From positions 1 through 38,343 of IMG/VR virus record IMGVR_UViG_3300035698_020015: a stretch of 38,343 nucleotides of DNA; one strand, 5' to 3'. A program made the translations under genes and the position numbers. Of this stretch, positions 1 to 8,614 are shown in pieces. The notes beneath the pieces were generated by a model. That model did no database searches and had not been told where the DNA came from. It was given only the letters and a program-made list of their open reading frames with translations. Source of the DNA: a virus. Numbering within the stretch: position 1 is the first letter of the stretch; each line of letters opens with the position of its first letter.

Positions 1-1382
1 GCATGAGCCCATTCATACTCAGTCATACCATCTGGGCACCCGGTAGCCTTCTTCTTTTGGCTCTGCTTGCTGATTCTCTCATTGGGTGTCTTCATGTTAA
101 CATAGCTATAGTCTGGTCTATATTCTCGATCTAGCCGGAATTTCATAGCTTCATAAACTCCACCAACACTCCAACGATTATCGCTAAAACTCAAAATCTC
201 AGTTGTGCCATTCTTCTTAGCCCAATCCACACAACGAGAGAACAATTTGCTGGCACCACCCCTCACCTGCACATCCTCCTTGAAGCAAAGACGGTCTAAC
301 ACCAAATTGCCGAATTGGCGATTGTGCCTGCCTAAAGAAATTACCCCCACAAGCTCGTCTTCATGGAACAAACCAAAGAACACTATGCCCAAATTGTTAC
401 GACCCTGAATATGGTGTTCTTGGAAAAATTCACGACCTTGAACTTTGTTAATCTCTTTGACCAAACATTTCCTTCCATGAAGCTTTCTGCTGCACACACC
501 CAATATAGATTTAATGTGAGATTGGCAATGTTGTTTTCTCGACACCCATTCGTCTGAAAAAACAGTCAGTAGTTGCACTCCTTGCTTCAGACACTCTTGG
601 TGTTTGAAGCAATGATACTTATTGTTTCGGGGCTCGGGAGAAAACTCATGATGCCAATGCAGTCCACAATATTCTATAGCGAGTTTCTTTTGATCGTCGT
701 ATAGATCTATTTCTTTCCCCACTACCAGTGATCGGTTTGACTTAAAGTCAAATCCAAAAGAGTTTAGCCAATCTTGAATATCCTTCTGGGTCTTTCCGTA
801 ATTATTGGCAGGGAAGTGACCAAAATTAGCTACGCAAGTGTCCATTGCCTTTTTACGAAATTGTGGATTTTGAAGAGCATATGAGACACCATGTCTCTGA
901 GTTAGTGTGGCTTTCTGTTTTTTCTGAACATCACCATTTTGAAACGGATTGTCGACACCATACTTCGCCTGCATGGTTTCCTTGATCTTATCTTTCACCT
1001 TCTCACTTTGGAAAGCATTGTCTACACCATATTTCTTTTGGCAAGTTTGTCTTTGTTTTTCTTGAACTTGTTTATTTTGGAATGGGTTTGCAACTCCATA
1101 ACGATCTATGTTGCTTTGCTTGATCTTGTCCTTAACATCTTTGTTTTGGAAAGCATTATCTGTTCCAAATACAACCCTGTTACTTTCCACTCGCTTCTTC
1201 TGAACACAGATGACATCAGAACAACTATCCTTCTTAATGTTCTTCCATGATCTCTCGATGTTATGTTTAAGTCTTTGGAAAACAGCCCCACAATAATCAC
1301 ATTGGCATGTGATTTGAGATTTCTGTTTCGCTTCTTCAAATGTCTTACCAATACTCTCGAAAGTTTCTTTATCCAAAATCAT
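1..1382 (-). CDS. EDxHD/Vsr-like homing endonuclease with zinc finger, FQN repeats and GNAT/Mom-like C-terminus (partial)
   Basis: The frame is open from ATG at 1382 to the left edge, so the C-terminus is missing (about 460 residues seen). GGAG lies 9 bases before the ATG. Residues 26-59 hold paired cysteines (CQCDYC, then C54 and C59), a likely zinc finger. Residues 72-190 carry five copies of a roughly 24-residue repeat built on YGVDNPFQN, a DNA-reading repeat common in phage homing endonucleases. Residues 195-290 look like a Vsr-fold nuclease (KEIDLYDD, then LAIEYCGLHWHHE) of the EDxHD type known from I-Bth0305I. Residues 300-430 (FFQEHHIQGRNN, LVGVISLGRH, RGGASKLF) resemble a GNAT/Mom-like acyltransferase fold; that part is inference. 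It lies directly downstream of the capsid gene on the same strand, a typical homing position. Nuclease call firm; acyltransferase call tentative. Confidence 0.8.
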   Translation of the reverse strand, partial: MILDKETFESIGKTFEEAKQKSQITCQCDYCGAVFQRLKHNIERSWKNIKKDSCSDVICVQKKRVESNRVVFGTDNAFQNKDVKDKIKQSNIDRYGVANPFQNKQVQEKQRQTCQKKYGVDNAFQSEKVKDKIKETMQAKYGVDNPFQNGDVQKKQKATLTQRHGVSYALQNPQFRKKAMDTCVANFGHFPANNYGKTQKDIQDWLNSFGFDFKSNRSLVVGKEIDLYDDQKKLAIEYCGLHWHHEFSPEPRNNKYHCFKHQECLKQGVQLLTVFSDEWVSRKQHCQSHIKSILGVCSRKLHGRKCLVKEINKVQGREFFQEHHIQGRNNLGIVFFGLFHEDELVGVISLGRHNRQFGNLVLDRLCFKEDVQVRGGASKLFSRCVDWAKKNGTTEILSFSDNRWSVGGVYEAMKFRLDREYRPDYSYVNMKTPNERISKQSQKKKATGCPDGMTEYEWAH

Positions 1383-1413
1383 GATAGATCTCCTTTTTCT
1401 TTAATACAATATA

Positions 1414-1460
1414 GTTTCATATGGAGCAGATGTCAATATCTATCCTGCTCCATATGAAAC
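1414..1460. promoter_or_regulatory. 16-bp perfect inverted repeat before the endonuclease gene
   Basis: GTTTCATATGGAGCAG at 1414-1429 is repeated inverted at 1445-1460, with a 15-base spacer. It sits between the capsid terminator and the endonuclease ribosome binding site. It could be an RNA hairpin or a protein operator controlling the endonuclease. There is no T-run after it on either strand, so a simple terminator is less likely. Confidence 0.6.
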
Positions 1461-1470
1461 TTCTGTAAGC

Positions 1471-1501
1471 AAAAAGAAAGCCTGTGTTTCCACAGGCTTT
1501 C
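1471..1501 (-). terminator. Rho-independent terminator of the head-gene operon
   Basis: An 11-bp perfect stem (GAAAGCCTGTG at 1476-1486, complement at 1491-1501) with a 4-base loop is followed on the minus strand by TTTTT. It lies 54 bases after the capsid gene stop and should end the 577-aa/21/22/23 transcript. Confidence 0.85.
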
Positions 1502-1554
1502 ATGATTTTGTGATCGTCGCAAGTCCTTTGACTACAACGAGTTATGACTAAAAA

Positions 1555-3003
1555 TCAGATAATGAAATTAGCAATACTCATGCGGGCGTAGAACTTGGCT
1601 CCTTCACGTAACAACTTTTTGCCGTACCTTGTTAAAATACCTTTTCTTGGGCAGAATGACTCAGGATCAAGCACAACGGGAGTCTGTGTCAGCGGGACGT
1701 ATGGGCAGTAGAAGTAGCCCGAGTCCATGTAAGAGTCGCCCTTGTATCCAAGCAAGATCTGACCTTGCGGGAAGAGGGGGTCTTTATACAGACGCCATCT
1801 GTTGTTGATAGTTCCGACATACTGGATGCCCAAACTCGAAGTGAAGGTTTCCGAAGGAGCGGGAGCGAAACCGGCTGTAGCTGTTTCGAACACTGAAGCA
1901 ACTTCAGGAGAAGTGACGAGCCAGTTACATCCACCACGAAGCGTTTTGCGGTGAACGACGTTCGATACTTCGACGACCTTGACGTAGAGGCTTTCGTACT
2001 TCTCTTTGATGGTATCACCAAGAGCGGTATTGAAGTCCCATACAGCGATAGTACCGGCGTTATTACGGAGATCCGTAAGAACTTCACGGTCGATCTCAAG
2101 GTTAATTTCCTGAGCGAGAACTGCTGTTAGCTCTGCCTCGGCGTCGAGGTTATGCTGCGAGCGAAGGTCTTGCTGTGCTTCGTAGCTCCAGACTGCCTTG
2201 AGCTTACGAGTCTTGGCCGCGATTTCCTCTGATTCAACAACGAGGTTGACTTCGGGGAGATCTTGGTTGCATTCCATGTTGTACTCATAGGAAACGACGA
2301 TATGGTTGGCACCCGGAGCGCTGTTCCATGTGAGTGTCATTTCGCCAGTAACAACATCGAGTGTTCCAGAGGTGCCCTTGGCAGCGGGTGCGCCAATGTC
2401 TGTGAAGGTGAACGTGCCGTCTTCTGCGACCACGAAGGTCTGAACAGCGACAGCGGCGTCATAGACAGTACCAGTCATGGTACCAGCAAGAACCGGAGTG
2501 TGCTCAAGGGGAGCGAACACTGAGGACACATCGTCGCCAGCATCAGTTGAGGAGGTTTCATTCTGCACGAACTGGTGTGTGTAGAAGATCTCCAAGTTTC
2601 CGTCACCGGAAGCCAACTGCTGGAGGGATGTTTCGTCATCACCGGGGAAACCACTGTTGAGGTCTGCACCTCTCATGGCACCCTTGTTAGACGAGTAGCG
2701 GAAACGCAGGTAGTAGACCAAGCCGGTCGGGCCGAGCAACGGTTGCACGGAGACGATCTTATTGGCAATCAACTGCGGATAGATACGACGAACCAGCGGG
2801 ATGCTGATTCTCTTAAACTGAGCAATGTCACCAGTGTCAGTCATAGCCTCATTCATGAGACGTTGGTTTTCAAGCATTACAGCGGCAGTGGCTCGTTCGT
2901 ACTTATTATCAAGTCCATCGAGCATGGAACGACCGTTGGAAAGAGGCTTGGACCATCTGGCTTCAATCTCTCTTGCTTCGTTCAAAAACTTTGCATTAAC
3001 CAT
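1555..3003 (-). CDS. 23: Major capsid protein (T4 gp23-like)
   Basis: 482 residues. The stretch around residues 63-103 (FKRISIPLVRRIYP, QLIANKIVSVQPLLGPTG, YYLRFRYSS) is the hallmark N-terminal part of gp23-type HK97-fold capsid proteins. The C-terminal half has the matching P-domain and Arg/Lys-rich end. Residues about 170-250 (Gly/Thr-rich, LTWNSAPGANHIVVSYEY) look like an inserted beta-rich domain, as the gp23/gp24 family often has. GAGG stands 7 bases before the ATG. It is the last gene of a run with scaffold and protease and is followed by a strong terminator, as expected for the most abundant virion protein. In T4 the N-terminal arm is removed by gp21 at an L/I-x-E site; here LNE at residues 7-9 is a candidate. 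Confidence 0.96.
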   Translation of the reverse strand: MVNAKFLNEAREIEARWSKPLSNGRSMLDGLDNKYERATAAVMLENQRLMNEAMTDTGDIAQFKRISIPLVRRIYPQLIANKIVSVQPLLGPTGLVYYLRFRYSSNKGAMRGADLNSGFPGDDETSLQQLASGDGNLEIFYTHQFVQNETSSTDAGDDVSSVFAPLEHTPVLAGTMTGTVYDAAVAVQTFVVAEDGTFTFTDIGAPAAKGTSGTLDVVTGEMTLTWNSAPGANHIVVSYEYNMECNQDLPEVNLVVESEEIAAKTRKLKAVWSYEAQQDLRSQHNLDAEAELTAVLAQEINLEIDREVLTDLRNNAGTIAVWDFNTALGDTIKEKYESLYVKVVEVSNVVHRKTLRGGCNWLVTSPEVASVFETATAGFAPAPSETFTSSLGIQYVGTINNRWRLYKDPLFPQGQILLGYKGDSYMDSGYFYCPYVPLTQTPVVLDPESFCPRKGILTRYGKKLLREGAKFYARMSIANFII

Positions 3004-3017
3004 TAGTATCCTCTTCT

Positions 3018-3917
3018 TTATTGTTCAACGATCCCTGAAAGGATCAACAAGTCATTCAGGGGTTCGTCAGTATCTTCCGTAAGATTCTGCTTTTTACCCT
3101 GAGTAGTTTTAGTTGCGTACTCGGCAATTACTTGCTGATCTTGAGCAACTCTTTGACCACGCCCGCTTGCATTCTTGGCTTTTCCAATTCGTACTTTCTT
3201 TTCTGCTTTGGCAGCCTCAGTCAGAAGCTCGCTGGCTTCTTTAACCTGCTCATTGAGCCTATTGTTCTGGGCCGACAACTTAACATTTCTTGCCTCTACA
3301 ATTCTCATCTGACCTTTGATATCTTCACATACTTTCGCAACTTCTTGAAGTTTCGAAGCACTTACGGCTGTAAGGTCATCACTTTCTACGTACTGGGACA
3401 GTAGCTCAGCCATCTTCTCGACGATGACTCTCTGCTCTGCCAGTGTGGGGTCGTCGAGTACGTCACGCTTTGCGTGCTCGTAAATCTCCGACTCTTGAAG
3501 ATTGAGGAACTGGTCAACTTTGTCGACCATGAAGTTCTTCATCTCTTGGAGCTTCTTATCGAACTCTTCATATAGTCCGACTTCGATGTTGTCATTCTTG
3601 CCTTTTTCTTTGCTCAATTCTTGATAAGCTTCTTCGAATCCCTCTTCGAGAGCGGTCTCGAACTCTTCGCGTTGCTCATCTAGACGATTCATCAAAGAGG
3701 CAATAATTTCGTATGCCTGTTGATATCCCTGTTCTGAGATCTGTCCTTCGGTATCCTTTTCTGAAGTCAACTGCTCGTAGGCTTCATCCAATTTAGCTTG
3801 GAATTCGTCCTCAAGACCTTTGACTTGCTCGGCCATCATTTGTTCGACGGCTTCGGAAACCTCAGCAACCTGATCTTCAGGGAGGATCTTTTTTAGCGCT
3901 TCAGTGATCTTATCCAT
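3018..3917 (-). CDS. 22: Prohead core/scaffold protein (gp22-like)
   Basis: 299 residues, rich in Glu, Lys and Gln, with long predicted coiled coil (about residues 20-240) and few hydrophobic stretches. It lies exactly between the prohead protease and the capsid gene, the T4 place of gp22, the core protein on which the prohead shell assembles. Several L-x-E sites (for example LDEAYEQ and LLTEAAKAEKK) fit degradation by gp21 during maturation. The start overlaps the protease stop by one base (TAATG), so translation is probably coupled. Sequence identity to gp22 is not obvious by eye; the call rests on composition, length and position. Confidence 0.85.
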   Translation of the reverse strand: MDKITEALKKILPEDQVAEVSEAVEQMMAEQVKGLEDEFQAKLDEAYEQLTSEKDTEGQISEQGYQQAYEIIASLMNRLDEQREEFETALEEGFEEAYQELSKEKGKNDNIEVGLYEEFDKKLQEMKNFMVDKVDQFLNLQESEIYEHAKRDVLDDPTLAEQRVIVEKMAELLSQYVESDDLTAVSASKLQEVAKVCEDIKGQMRIVEARNVKLSAQNNRLNEQVKEASELLTEAAKAEKKVRIGKAKNASGRGQRVAQDQQVIAEYATKTTQGKKQNLTEDTDEPLNDLLILSGIVEQ

Positions 3918-4624
3918 TACCCTAACCTCGACTTAAATTTCTGTGTTTGAGATTCTACAATGCCGCCCAAACAAGCGATCAATGCCTCTTTTTTGTTAAT
4001 CATATCTATGCCGCTGGCTTCGTTTTTAATACCAGCGTTCTCATTACGATCAACTCTCTCGTTTCGTACCTTGGAAGGTTCTACGTTCTCCTTCTTCGAT
4101 TTCGAAACGACCTTTTCTTGGAACGCCGCAAAGGTACTGGGGTCGGCGACTGCATCAAAGGTGATAAGCTTATAGCTTTCGCCAATAACTAGAATACCGT
4201 CCTCGTTAACCTTTCCGTTCCCCACTCCTCGTGAACTAATTCCTACTTTCACTCCGTCTTCGATAAGAGCCTTAAGGATCTTGCCGTTAGGAGTATTCAA
4301 AATTTCTCCCTCTCCCATTAAGATGTTTCCATCCCACCATAATTTGGTGACAACATGAGAGGCTTCGGAGAAATGAATGATAGAATCCGTTGGATGGTCT
4401 AGTTCGCCGACAAGTCGTCGATCTGTAACCGACTCACCGAGTCGATCAAGATTGTCATTAAGAACATCATACGGATACATTCGTTTGTTTTTGTTAACTG
4501 CTTCAGCTTCTTGGAATTTTCCCCGGAAACTGACGAGACCACGACTGGTCGTAGCCTCGCTCAGTTCGAGTTCCATACCTGAATCGCTGCAACAATCAAC
4601 AAGAAGCATCTGTTTGTTATCCAT
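3917..4624 (-). CDS. 21: Prohead maturation protease (gp21-like serine protease)
   Basis: 235 residues, close to T4 gp21 (212). Herpesvirus-assemblin-type signatures are present: GLVSFRGKFQEAE near the N-terminus, NKNKRMYPYDVL, the catalytic-His segment RLVGELDHP, and the catalytic-Ser segment VGISSRGVG. The family cleaves scaffold and capsid proteins after L/I-x-E inside the prohead. The C-terminal 60 residues are charged and probably act as a removable or targeting tail. AAGGAG stands 8 bases before the ATG. The gene is coupled to the scaffold by a TAATG overlap. Confidence 0.94.
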   Translation of the reverse strand: MDNKQMLLVDCCSDSGMELELSEATTSRGLVSFRGKFQEAEAVNKNKRMYPYDVLNDNLDRLGESVTDRRLVGELDHPTDSIIHFSEASHVVTKLWWDGNILMGEGEILNTPNGKILKALIEDGVKVGISSRGVGNGKVNEDGILVIGESYKLITFDAVADPSTFAAFQEKVVSKSKKENVEPSKVRNERVDRNENAGIKNEASGIDMINKKEALIACLGGIVESQTQKFKSRLG

Positions 4625-4643
4625 TGTTAGCTCCTTAATGATC

Positions 4644-6377
4644 TTACTTGTCTACCACTAGATCGGTTTCTGAGCCATCCTTCATCTTATGACCCTTTCC
4701 ACCTACGCCGCCAGCTTCCTTCGGAACGTATGGGTTCTGAAGGTCGGGCCACGTGTCGCTTGATTTCCATGTGGAGTGGTGAGGACCGATAGCGTCTTTG
4801 TCAACGCCCTTCTCACCCTTCATGGTGTAATCGCCGAATGGCTTCGGAACGTATGGGTTCTTCAGGCTTGGGAAAACTTCCTTACCACCTTCTTGGCCCC
4901 AACTGTTCTTTCGCATCTCTTTAGCGTGCTTTCCGCCCTTGTATTCCATGCTGTCTTGTCCGATGGCTGCGGCGGAATCGCCCATGGCATCGGTGTAACG
5001 GCCTGCTACGGCGGGAACCTTGGCGTTCTTAGCCATTTGCGGATGATCTCCGCTCACGGTTAGATGTGGCTTGTTAGAAACACTCCACTTCTCAGAAGCG
5101 CCTTCTACGTTGGCTTCGACTAATGTTGCAATAAGTCTCGCGGCTTCTTCGGCCACTGCAATATCAGGTTGAACTTTGCCGTTAAGAATGTCAGCGAGTT
5201 CATTAAGATATTCGGCAGCGTCTTGTTTCAGAGCCGAATCGCCTTTTCCATCAGCCTTACTGTAGATAGCTTCAAGAGACTCATAGATGTCCGAGAAAGC
5301 CTTTCTTTCTAGACCGAACTTCTCGTCGATGGCCGCATAGAACTGCTCTGCTACTTGCTGGAAGTGACCGTAAGGATCTACACCCTCTTCGATCTTGCTA
5401 GCACCAGCTAGATGTAGGATTTGAGCAATTTTTTCGGTGTAAGCACCGTGGGCTTTTCGGAGAATTCCTTCTGCCATGAAGGCACAAGTTTGATCATCAT
5501 AATTGCTAACGCCAGCGATCTGTAGAGACTCACCAATCATGCTGGACAATTCGTCCTGAGTGACATAAAGAAGGTTGGGCCATGTCTTGACAACATTTTC
5601 CAAAACTTCTTCAAGACCTTGTTGATCGGAGAAAGCATTTTGTCTCTTAAGATGAGCCATTGCTTTGCAGAATTCCTGATTTTTGACTGTCTCGGCGACA
5701 GAATGACGGGCTTCATGAGCTTTGCTGTTAAGCGAGCGATACCCGGATCGGACAGATCTGTCTGAATTTCTTTCGTTTACAGTTGGTACACGAACGTCGG
5801 TTACGTTACCTTTCTCGTCAGTCTTGACGACTGATTCTGAAAGGGCGGGGCCGAACTTCATGAATTCAACATATTCTAAGACGTGGCGTGCGATAATATA
5901 CTCTTTTTGGAGTCCCAATTTCTTGGCGGCTCTTAGAGTTGCAGCATCGTCTTTGTGCTCATTCGCCACACTACTCCGTGACGGTTTTGTCTCTTTGAAT
6001 TCGCTCCAGCGAACCATGCCCAAATAATCTTCAAATAAGTCCTTTGCTGTGTCGTGATCGTCCTGTAGGACGGCGTCAATCATTTCGGAGAGACGCACAC
6101 GTTGCTTGTCTTTCCTAGAGGATTCGTCGATGACCAATTCTTCAATGTTTGTGAAGTTTACTGCTTCTTTCTTAATTCCAAAGCCTGCGTGAACAAAAGT
6201 GTCATCGAGTGTCTCGAAAACTACTGTTGATTCATTGAAACTATGAAGTGAAAGAATGTTTCTTCCCAAAGCTTTTGCGAGAACTGGTGCAGCTTCGACT
6301 AACTCACGTTCGGCAGCAGTAACGGACTCATTAGTAATCATATCGAAGGCATCTTGCTTTATGAGTTTGCGCTTCAT
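4644..6377 (-). CDS. Probable virion/prohead-core protein in the gp67/gp68 position
   Basis: An open frame extends up to 6413, but GAGGAG 8 bases before the ATG at 6377 makes MKRKLIKQDAF the likely start (577 residues). No enzyme motif is seen. The N-terminal 100 residues are mixed alpha/beta and the middle is strongly helical. The last 120 residues are Gly/Lys-rich and carry a repeated NPYVPK motif (SLKNPYVPKPFG and DLQNPYVPKEAG), like a flexible tail. LVE near the N-terminus would be a possible gp21 cleavage site. It is first in the run 577aa-21-22-23, where T4 has the small core proteins gp67 and gp68, so a role in the core or inside the head is inferred. TATATAAAT about 50 bases upstream of the start may be the promoter. 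Confidence 0.65.
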   Translation of the reverse strand: MKRKLIKQDAFDMITNESVTAAERELVEAAPVLAKALGRNILSLHSFNESTVVFETLDDTFVHAGFGIKKEAVNFTNIEELVIDESSRKDKQRVRLSEMIDAVLQDDHDTAKDLFEDYLGMVRWSEFKETKPSRSSVANEHKDDAATLRAAKKLGLQKEYIIARHVLEYVEFMKFGPALSESVVKTDEKGNVTDVRVPTVNERNSDRSVRSGYRSLNSKAHEARHSVAETVKNQEFCKAMAHLKRQNAFSDQQGLEEVLENVVKTWPNLLYVTQDELSSMIGESLQIAGVSNYDDQTCAFMAEGILRKAHGAYTEKIAQILHLAGASKIEEGVDPYGHFQQVAEQFYAAIDEKFGLERKAFSDIYESLEAIYSKADGKGDSALKQDAAEYLNELADILNGKVQPDIAVAEEAARLIATLVEANVEGASEKWSVSNKPHLTVSGDHPQMAKNAKVPAVAGRYTDAMGDSAAAIGQDSMEYKGGKHAKEMRKNSWGQEGGKEVFPSLKNPYVPKPFGDYTMKGEKGVDKDAIGPHHSTWKSSDTWPDLQNPYVPKEAGGVGGKGHKMKDGSETDLVVDK

Positions 6378-6545
6378 GGTTTTTACTCCTCGACTTCTAA
6401 TGTTGGCATCCAAAGCACTACAGCTTGTGTTTCATTTATATAGGAAGAAGGCTTGAATTTGGTTGTGAGACCAATAAATACTCAATGCCCGCCACTATGT
6501 AAGTATGCAGGGAGACTCGATTTTTGTTAAGAAATGAGGCGTATA

Positions 6546-6902
6546 ATGTCTATGTTCCAACAGTGGTTACGAGATCGCAATCTTAAAGAAGGGTTAGCTA
6601 ATGGTGCTGACCCAGTCGACGGCTTCAAATTTGGGGGCAGTGGTGAGGACTACGCCGATGACTATGAAAATGTGCAACGCGAGTTGTTCAAGTCAATTAT
6701 GAGCAAGTATCCAGATGAGGCGATGGAATTTTTTAATGGCATCGCACAGCGTGGAGATGAAGAAGTAGCCGCATTATTGAGTAAGTTGCAGCAAGACAAA
6801 CCAGATCAGATGCGCGAACCGCAACATCCGTCAGACGGAGATGAGGTAGTTCCATCTGGAGCCGATTCAGGCTTCGGTGGTGAATATGGCGGTGATGAAT
6901 AA
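6546..6902 (+). CDS. Small acidic protein, possible internal head protein
   Basis: 118 residues from ATG at 6546. The upstream ATG at 6534 overlaps what looks like the ribosome binding site (ATGAGG, 6 bases before 6546), so the later start is preferred. The N-terminus MSMFQQWLRDRNLKEG is an amphipathic helix with an L-x-E (LKE) site, similar in shape to the capsid-targeting sequences of T4 internal proteins. The rest is acidic, with a Gly/Asp/Glu-rich tail (GFGGEYGGDE). It is transcribed against the head block and converges with the next gene. Function unknown. Confidence 0.7.
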   Translation: MSMFQQWLRDRNLKEGLANGADPVDGFKFGGSGEDYADDYENVQRELFKSIMSKYPDEAMEFFNGIAQRGDEEVAALLSKLQQDKPDQMREPQHPSDGDEVVPSGADSGFGGEYGGDE

Positions 6903-6910
6903 CCTACGCT

Positions 6911-7156
6911 TTACTTCTCGGCTGGACTAGACATCCAATAATCGTGCATAGCCTTTAACAACTCAGGGTCCACCAAATCTAATACGGAATCCACATTGCA
7001 TTTTGGACAAATAGCCGTCTCACTCATGTCTGTCCATTCTTTAATTTCCGAAACATCGTAGGTTTCCAAGCAATTGTAGCAACCACAAGGGCCTAGCAGA
7101 CCCTTGCGGTTTCTCATCGCTCTCAGAGGGGCATTCTTAATTAAATCTTCGTTCAT
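6911..7156 (-). CDS. Small zinc-ribbon protein of unknown function
   Basis: 81 residues with C-x2-C pairs (CGCYNC at about residues 24-29 and CPKC at 50-53), a four-cysteine zinc-ribbon layout. The phrases NAPLRAMRNRKG and SEIKEWTD recall a small conserved bacterial cytoplasmic protein family whose function is not known to me. A GGCGG-like site precedes the ATG. Its stop lies 8 bases from the stop of the convergent gene. Bases 7157-7283 upstream show no gene. Confidence 0.75.
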   Translation of the reverse strand: MNEDLIKNAPLRAMRNRKGLLGPCGCYNCLETYDVSEIKEWTDMSETAICPKCNVDSVLDLVDPELLKAMHDYWMSSPAEK

Positions 7157-7283
7157 TCTTCCGCCTTACGAAAGTCATATTCATAGGAATGGATATGTCA
7201 TCTTCATGCATGATTTGAGGTGTACCAATTGTTTCTCTTAGATTCTTTCGATTTATCCAATAATTCATTTGCCGTCACCGCTT

Positions 7284-7712
7284 TCATTGTCTTATAGCAT
7301 TTCCGCAAATACTCAACGTACCATGTGTGTTATATGTGGTTCCGCTTTGTCTAAAATTGTGCCATCGTCCAAAAACCAAAATTTCTATTGTGCTGTTGAG
7401 ATAAGTAATGGGTTGATAGGGCGTGAACGTGAGACGAATATTGTTGGGCGTTAGTTCTAGCCATTTCTTCCACCAAGGCAATTTGTATGATTCGTCTATT
7501 TCTACCCAACCCCAATCTTTACAATAAAGTCCTGCTATGCCAATGACACTATATTTCATTTTGGACTTTCTTGTAAATTTTGTAACGATATGAGCCCACA
7601 CTGATTTTTGTTTGCCTATTGTCCAAAATGTCCATTTTTTTCTATCTTCAACAGATGTACTAAGTATTATGGTGATCAATATTCCGATACATCCTATGAT
7701 TACTCCAATCAT
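7284..7712 (-). CDS. Unknown protein with N-terminal membrane segment
   Basis: 142 residues. Residues 2-19 (MIGVIIGCIGILITIILS) form one hydrophobic helix, followed by a Trp/Lys-rich soluble part (KKWTFWTIGKQK, LPWWKKWLEL). The start overlaps the stop of the endonuclease gene (ATGA), so the two are translated together. This could be a cargo gene carried with the endonuclease or an older phage gene. No family recognised. Confidence 0.6.
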   Translation of the reverse strand: MIGVIIGCIGILITIILSTSVEDRKKWTFWTIGKQKSVWAHIVTKFTRKSKMKYSVIGIAGLYCKDWGWVEIDESYKLPWWKKWLELTPNNIRLTFTPYQPITYLNSTIEILVFGRWHNFRQSGTTYNTHGTLSICGNAIRQ

Positions 7713-8560
7713 GACAAAATCCTTTCCAGTCGTTCCAAAACAATTTGATAGTTTTCGCAGTCAAACACTTCCGTGGCTGTTTTTCGATTGTTGATTTCTG
7801 TATATATCTGTGTGCATCCTTCACTAGTGGCTCTTTTTATAACAGATGTCTCATCGTCTTTCTTGCATTTCCATTTCTTTACGAGCTTGGCATTGGGGCA
7901 TACGGTTTTGTGTTCTTTCAATCTTCTGCTCGGTTTTTTCGTGAATCCCAACTTGATTCTGTTGAGATTGAATTCTGGAATTGGTTGTATTAAGTAAAAG
8001 AAACCATCAGATTTCATATCCATAAGATACTTTTCTAATCGCTTTGCGTCTTCTTTGCTTATGGAATATTTGGTTCTACCTCCATGATTAGAAAATGTTT
8101 TGACGAACTCGCAATTGTTGTTTTTAGCCCATCTTTTGATCACTCTCCAGTCTGTGTTGTATTCCTTTAAGATATCAAGTATAGGAATGCATTGTGGTGT
8201 GTTATATTCTTGAAAGAACTTTTCCCCATCTTTCAGGCTCATAGCTTTAGTTGGAGGTCCAACAGAGCTTCTTAAAAGACGAAGTTCTACATTGTTTCTC
8301 TCTGTCCACAACCTCACAGTTTTTCTATCAACATTATTCCTTTTGGCAACATCTGGTATGGTAACCATGTCATCTGGAAGTGTGGTTATTTCTTCCCAAT
8401 AACTTGCAAATTTTTCGGAGCAAGCTTTTGAGATAGCTTGTACTGTTTTCCCGTTAGACGCTTTGACCTTTTGTGTTTCTACTTTATATTTCTTGATCCA
8501 CTTTCTGATTGTGGCTGGGTCGCAAGAACATTTTTTTGCTAGATCGAGTATTGTAATCAT
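7709..8560 (-). CDS. T5orf172/MUG113 (GIY-YIG-like) homing endonuclease with three HTH modules
   Basis: 283 residues. The C-terminal part (about 187-275) fits the T5orf172/MUG113 branch of the GIY-YIG fold: GFFYLIQ, then RIKLGFTKKPSRRLKEH, LVKKWKC, and GCTQIYTE ending in TATEVFD. The front has three successive helix-turn-helix units starting at residues 1, about 65 and about 125, each reading like ILDLAKK...DPATIRKWIKK. GGAG lies 9 bases before the ATG. It sits between the portal and the next head gene, as free-standing homing endonucleases do in T4-like phages. The natural target is probably the portal region, which also holds an intein and a related remnant. Confidence 0.8.
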   Translation of the reverse strand: MITILDLAKKCSCDPATIRKWIKKYKVETQKVKASNGKTVQAISKACSEKFASYWEEITTLPDDMVTIPDVAKRNNVDRKTVRLWTERNNVELRLLRSSVGPPTKAMSLKDGEKFFQEYNTPQCIPILDILKEYNTDWRVIKRWAKNNNCEFVKTFSNHGGRTKYSISKEDAKRLEKYLMDMKSDGFFYLIQPIPEFNLNRIKLGFTKKPSRRLKEHKTVCPNAKLVKKWKCKKDDETSVIKRATSEGCTQIYTEINNRKTATEVFDCENYQIVLERLERILS

Positions 8561-8614
8561 AGATTTTTCTCCTTTATCTATAATAGTAATACCGAGTCTA
8601 TTTTTTCCTCTTCA

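Noticed and set aside
939-1351. Open frames inside the left-edge region on both strands
   Set aside because: They are other-frame shadows of the long endonuclease frame that runs off the left edge and has the ribosome binding site and known repeats.
6378-6413. Longer start for the 577-residue head protein
   Set aside because: The ATG at 6413 has no ribosome binding site and GAGGAG lies within the would-be coding part, placed for the ATG at 6377.
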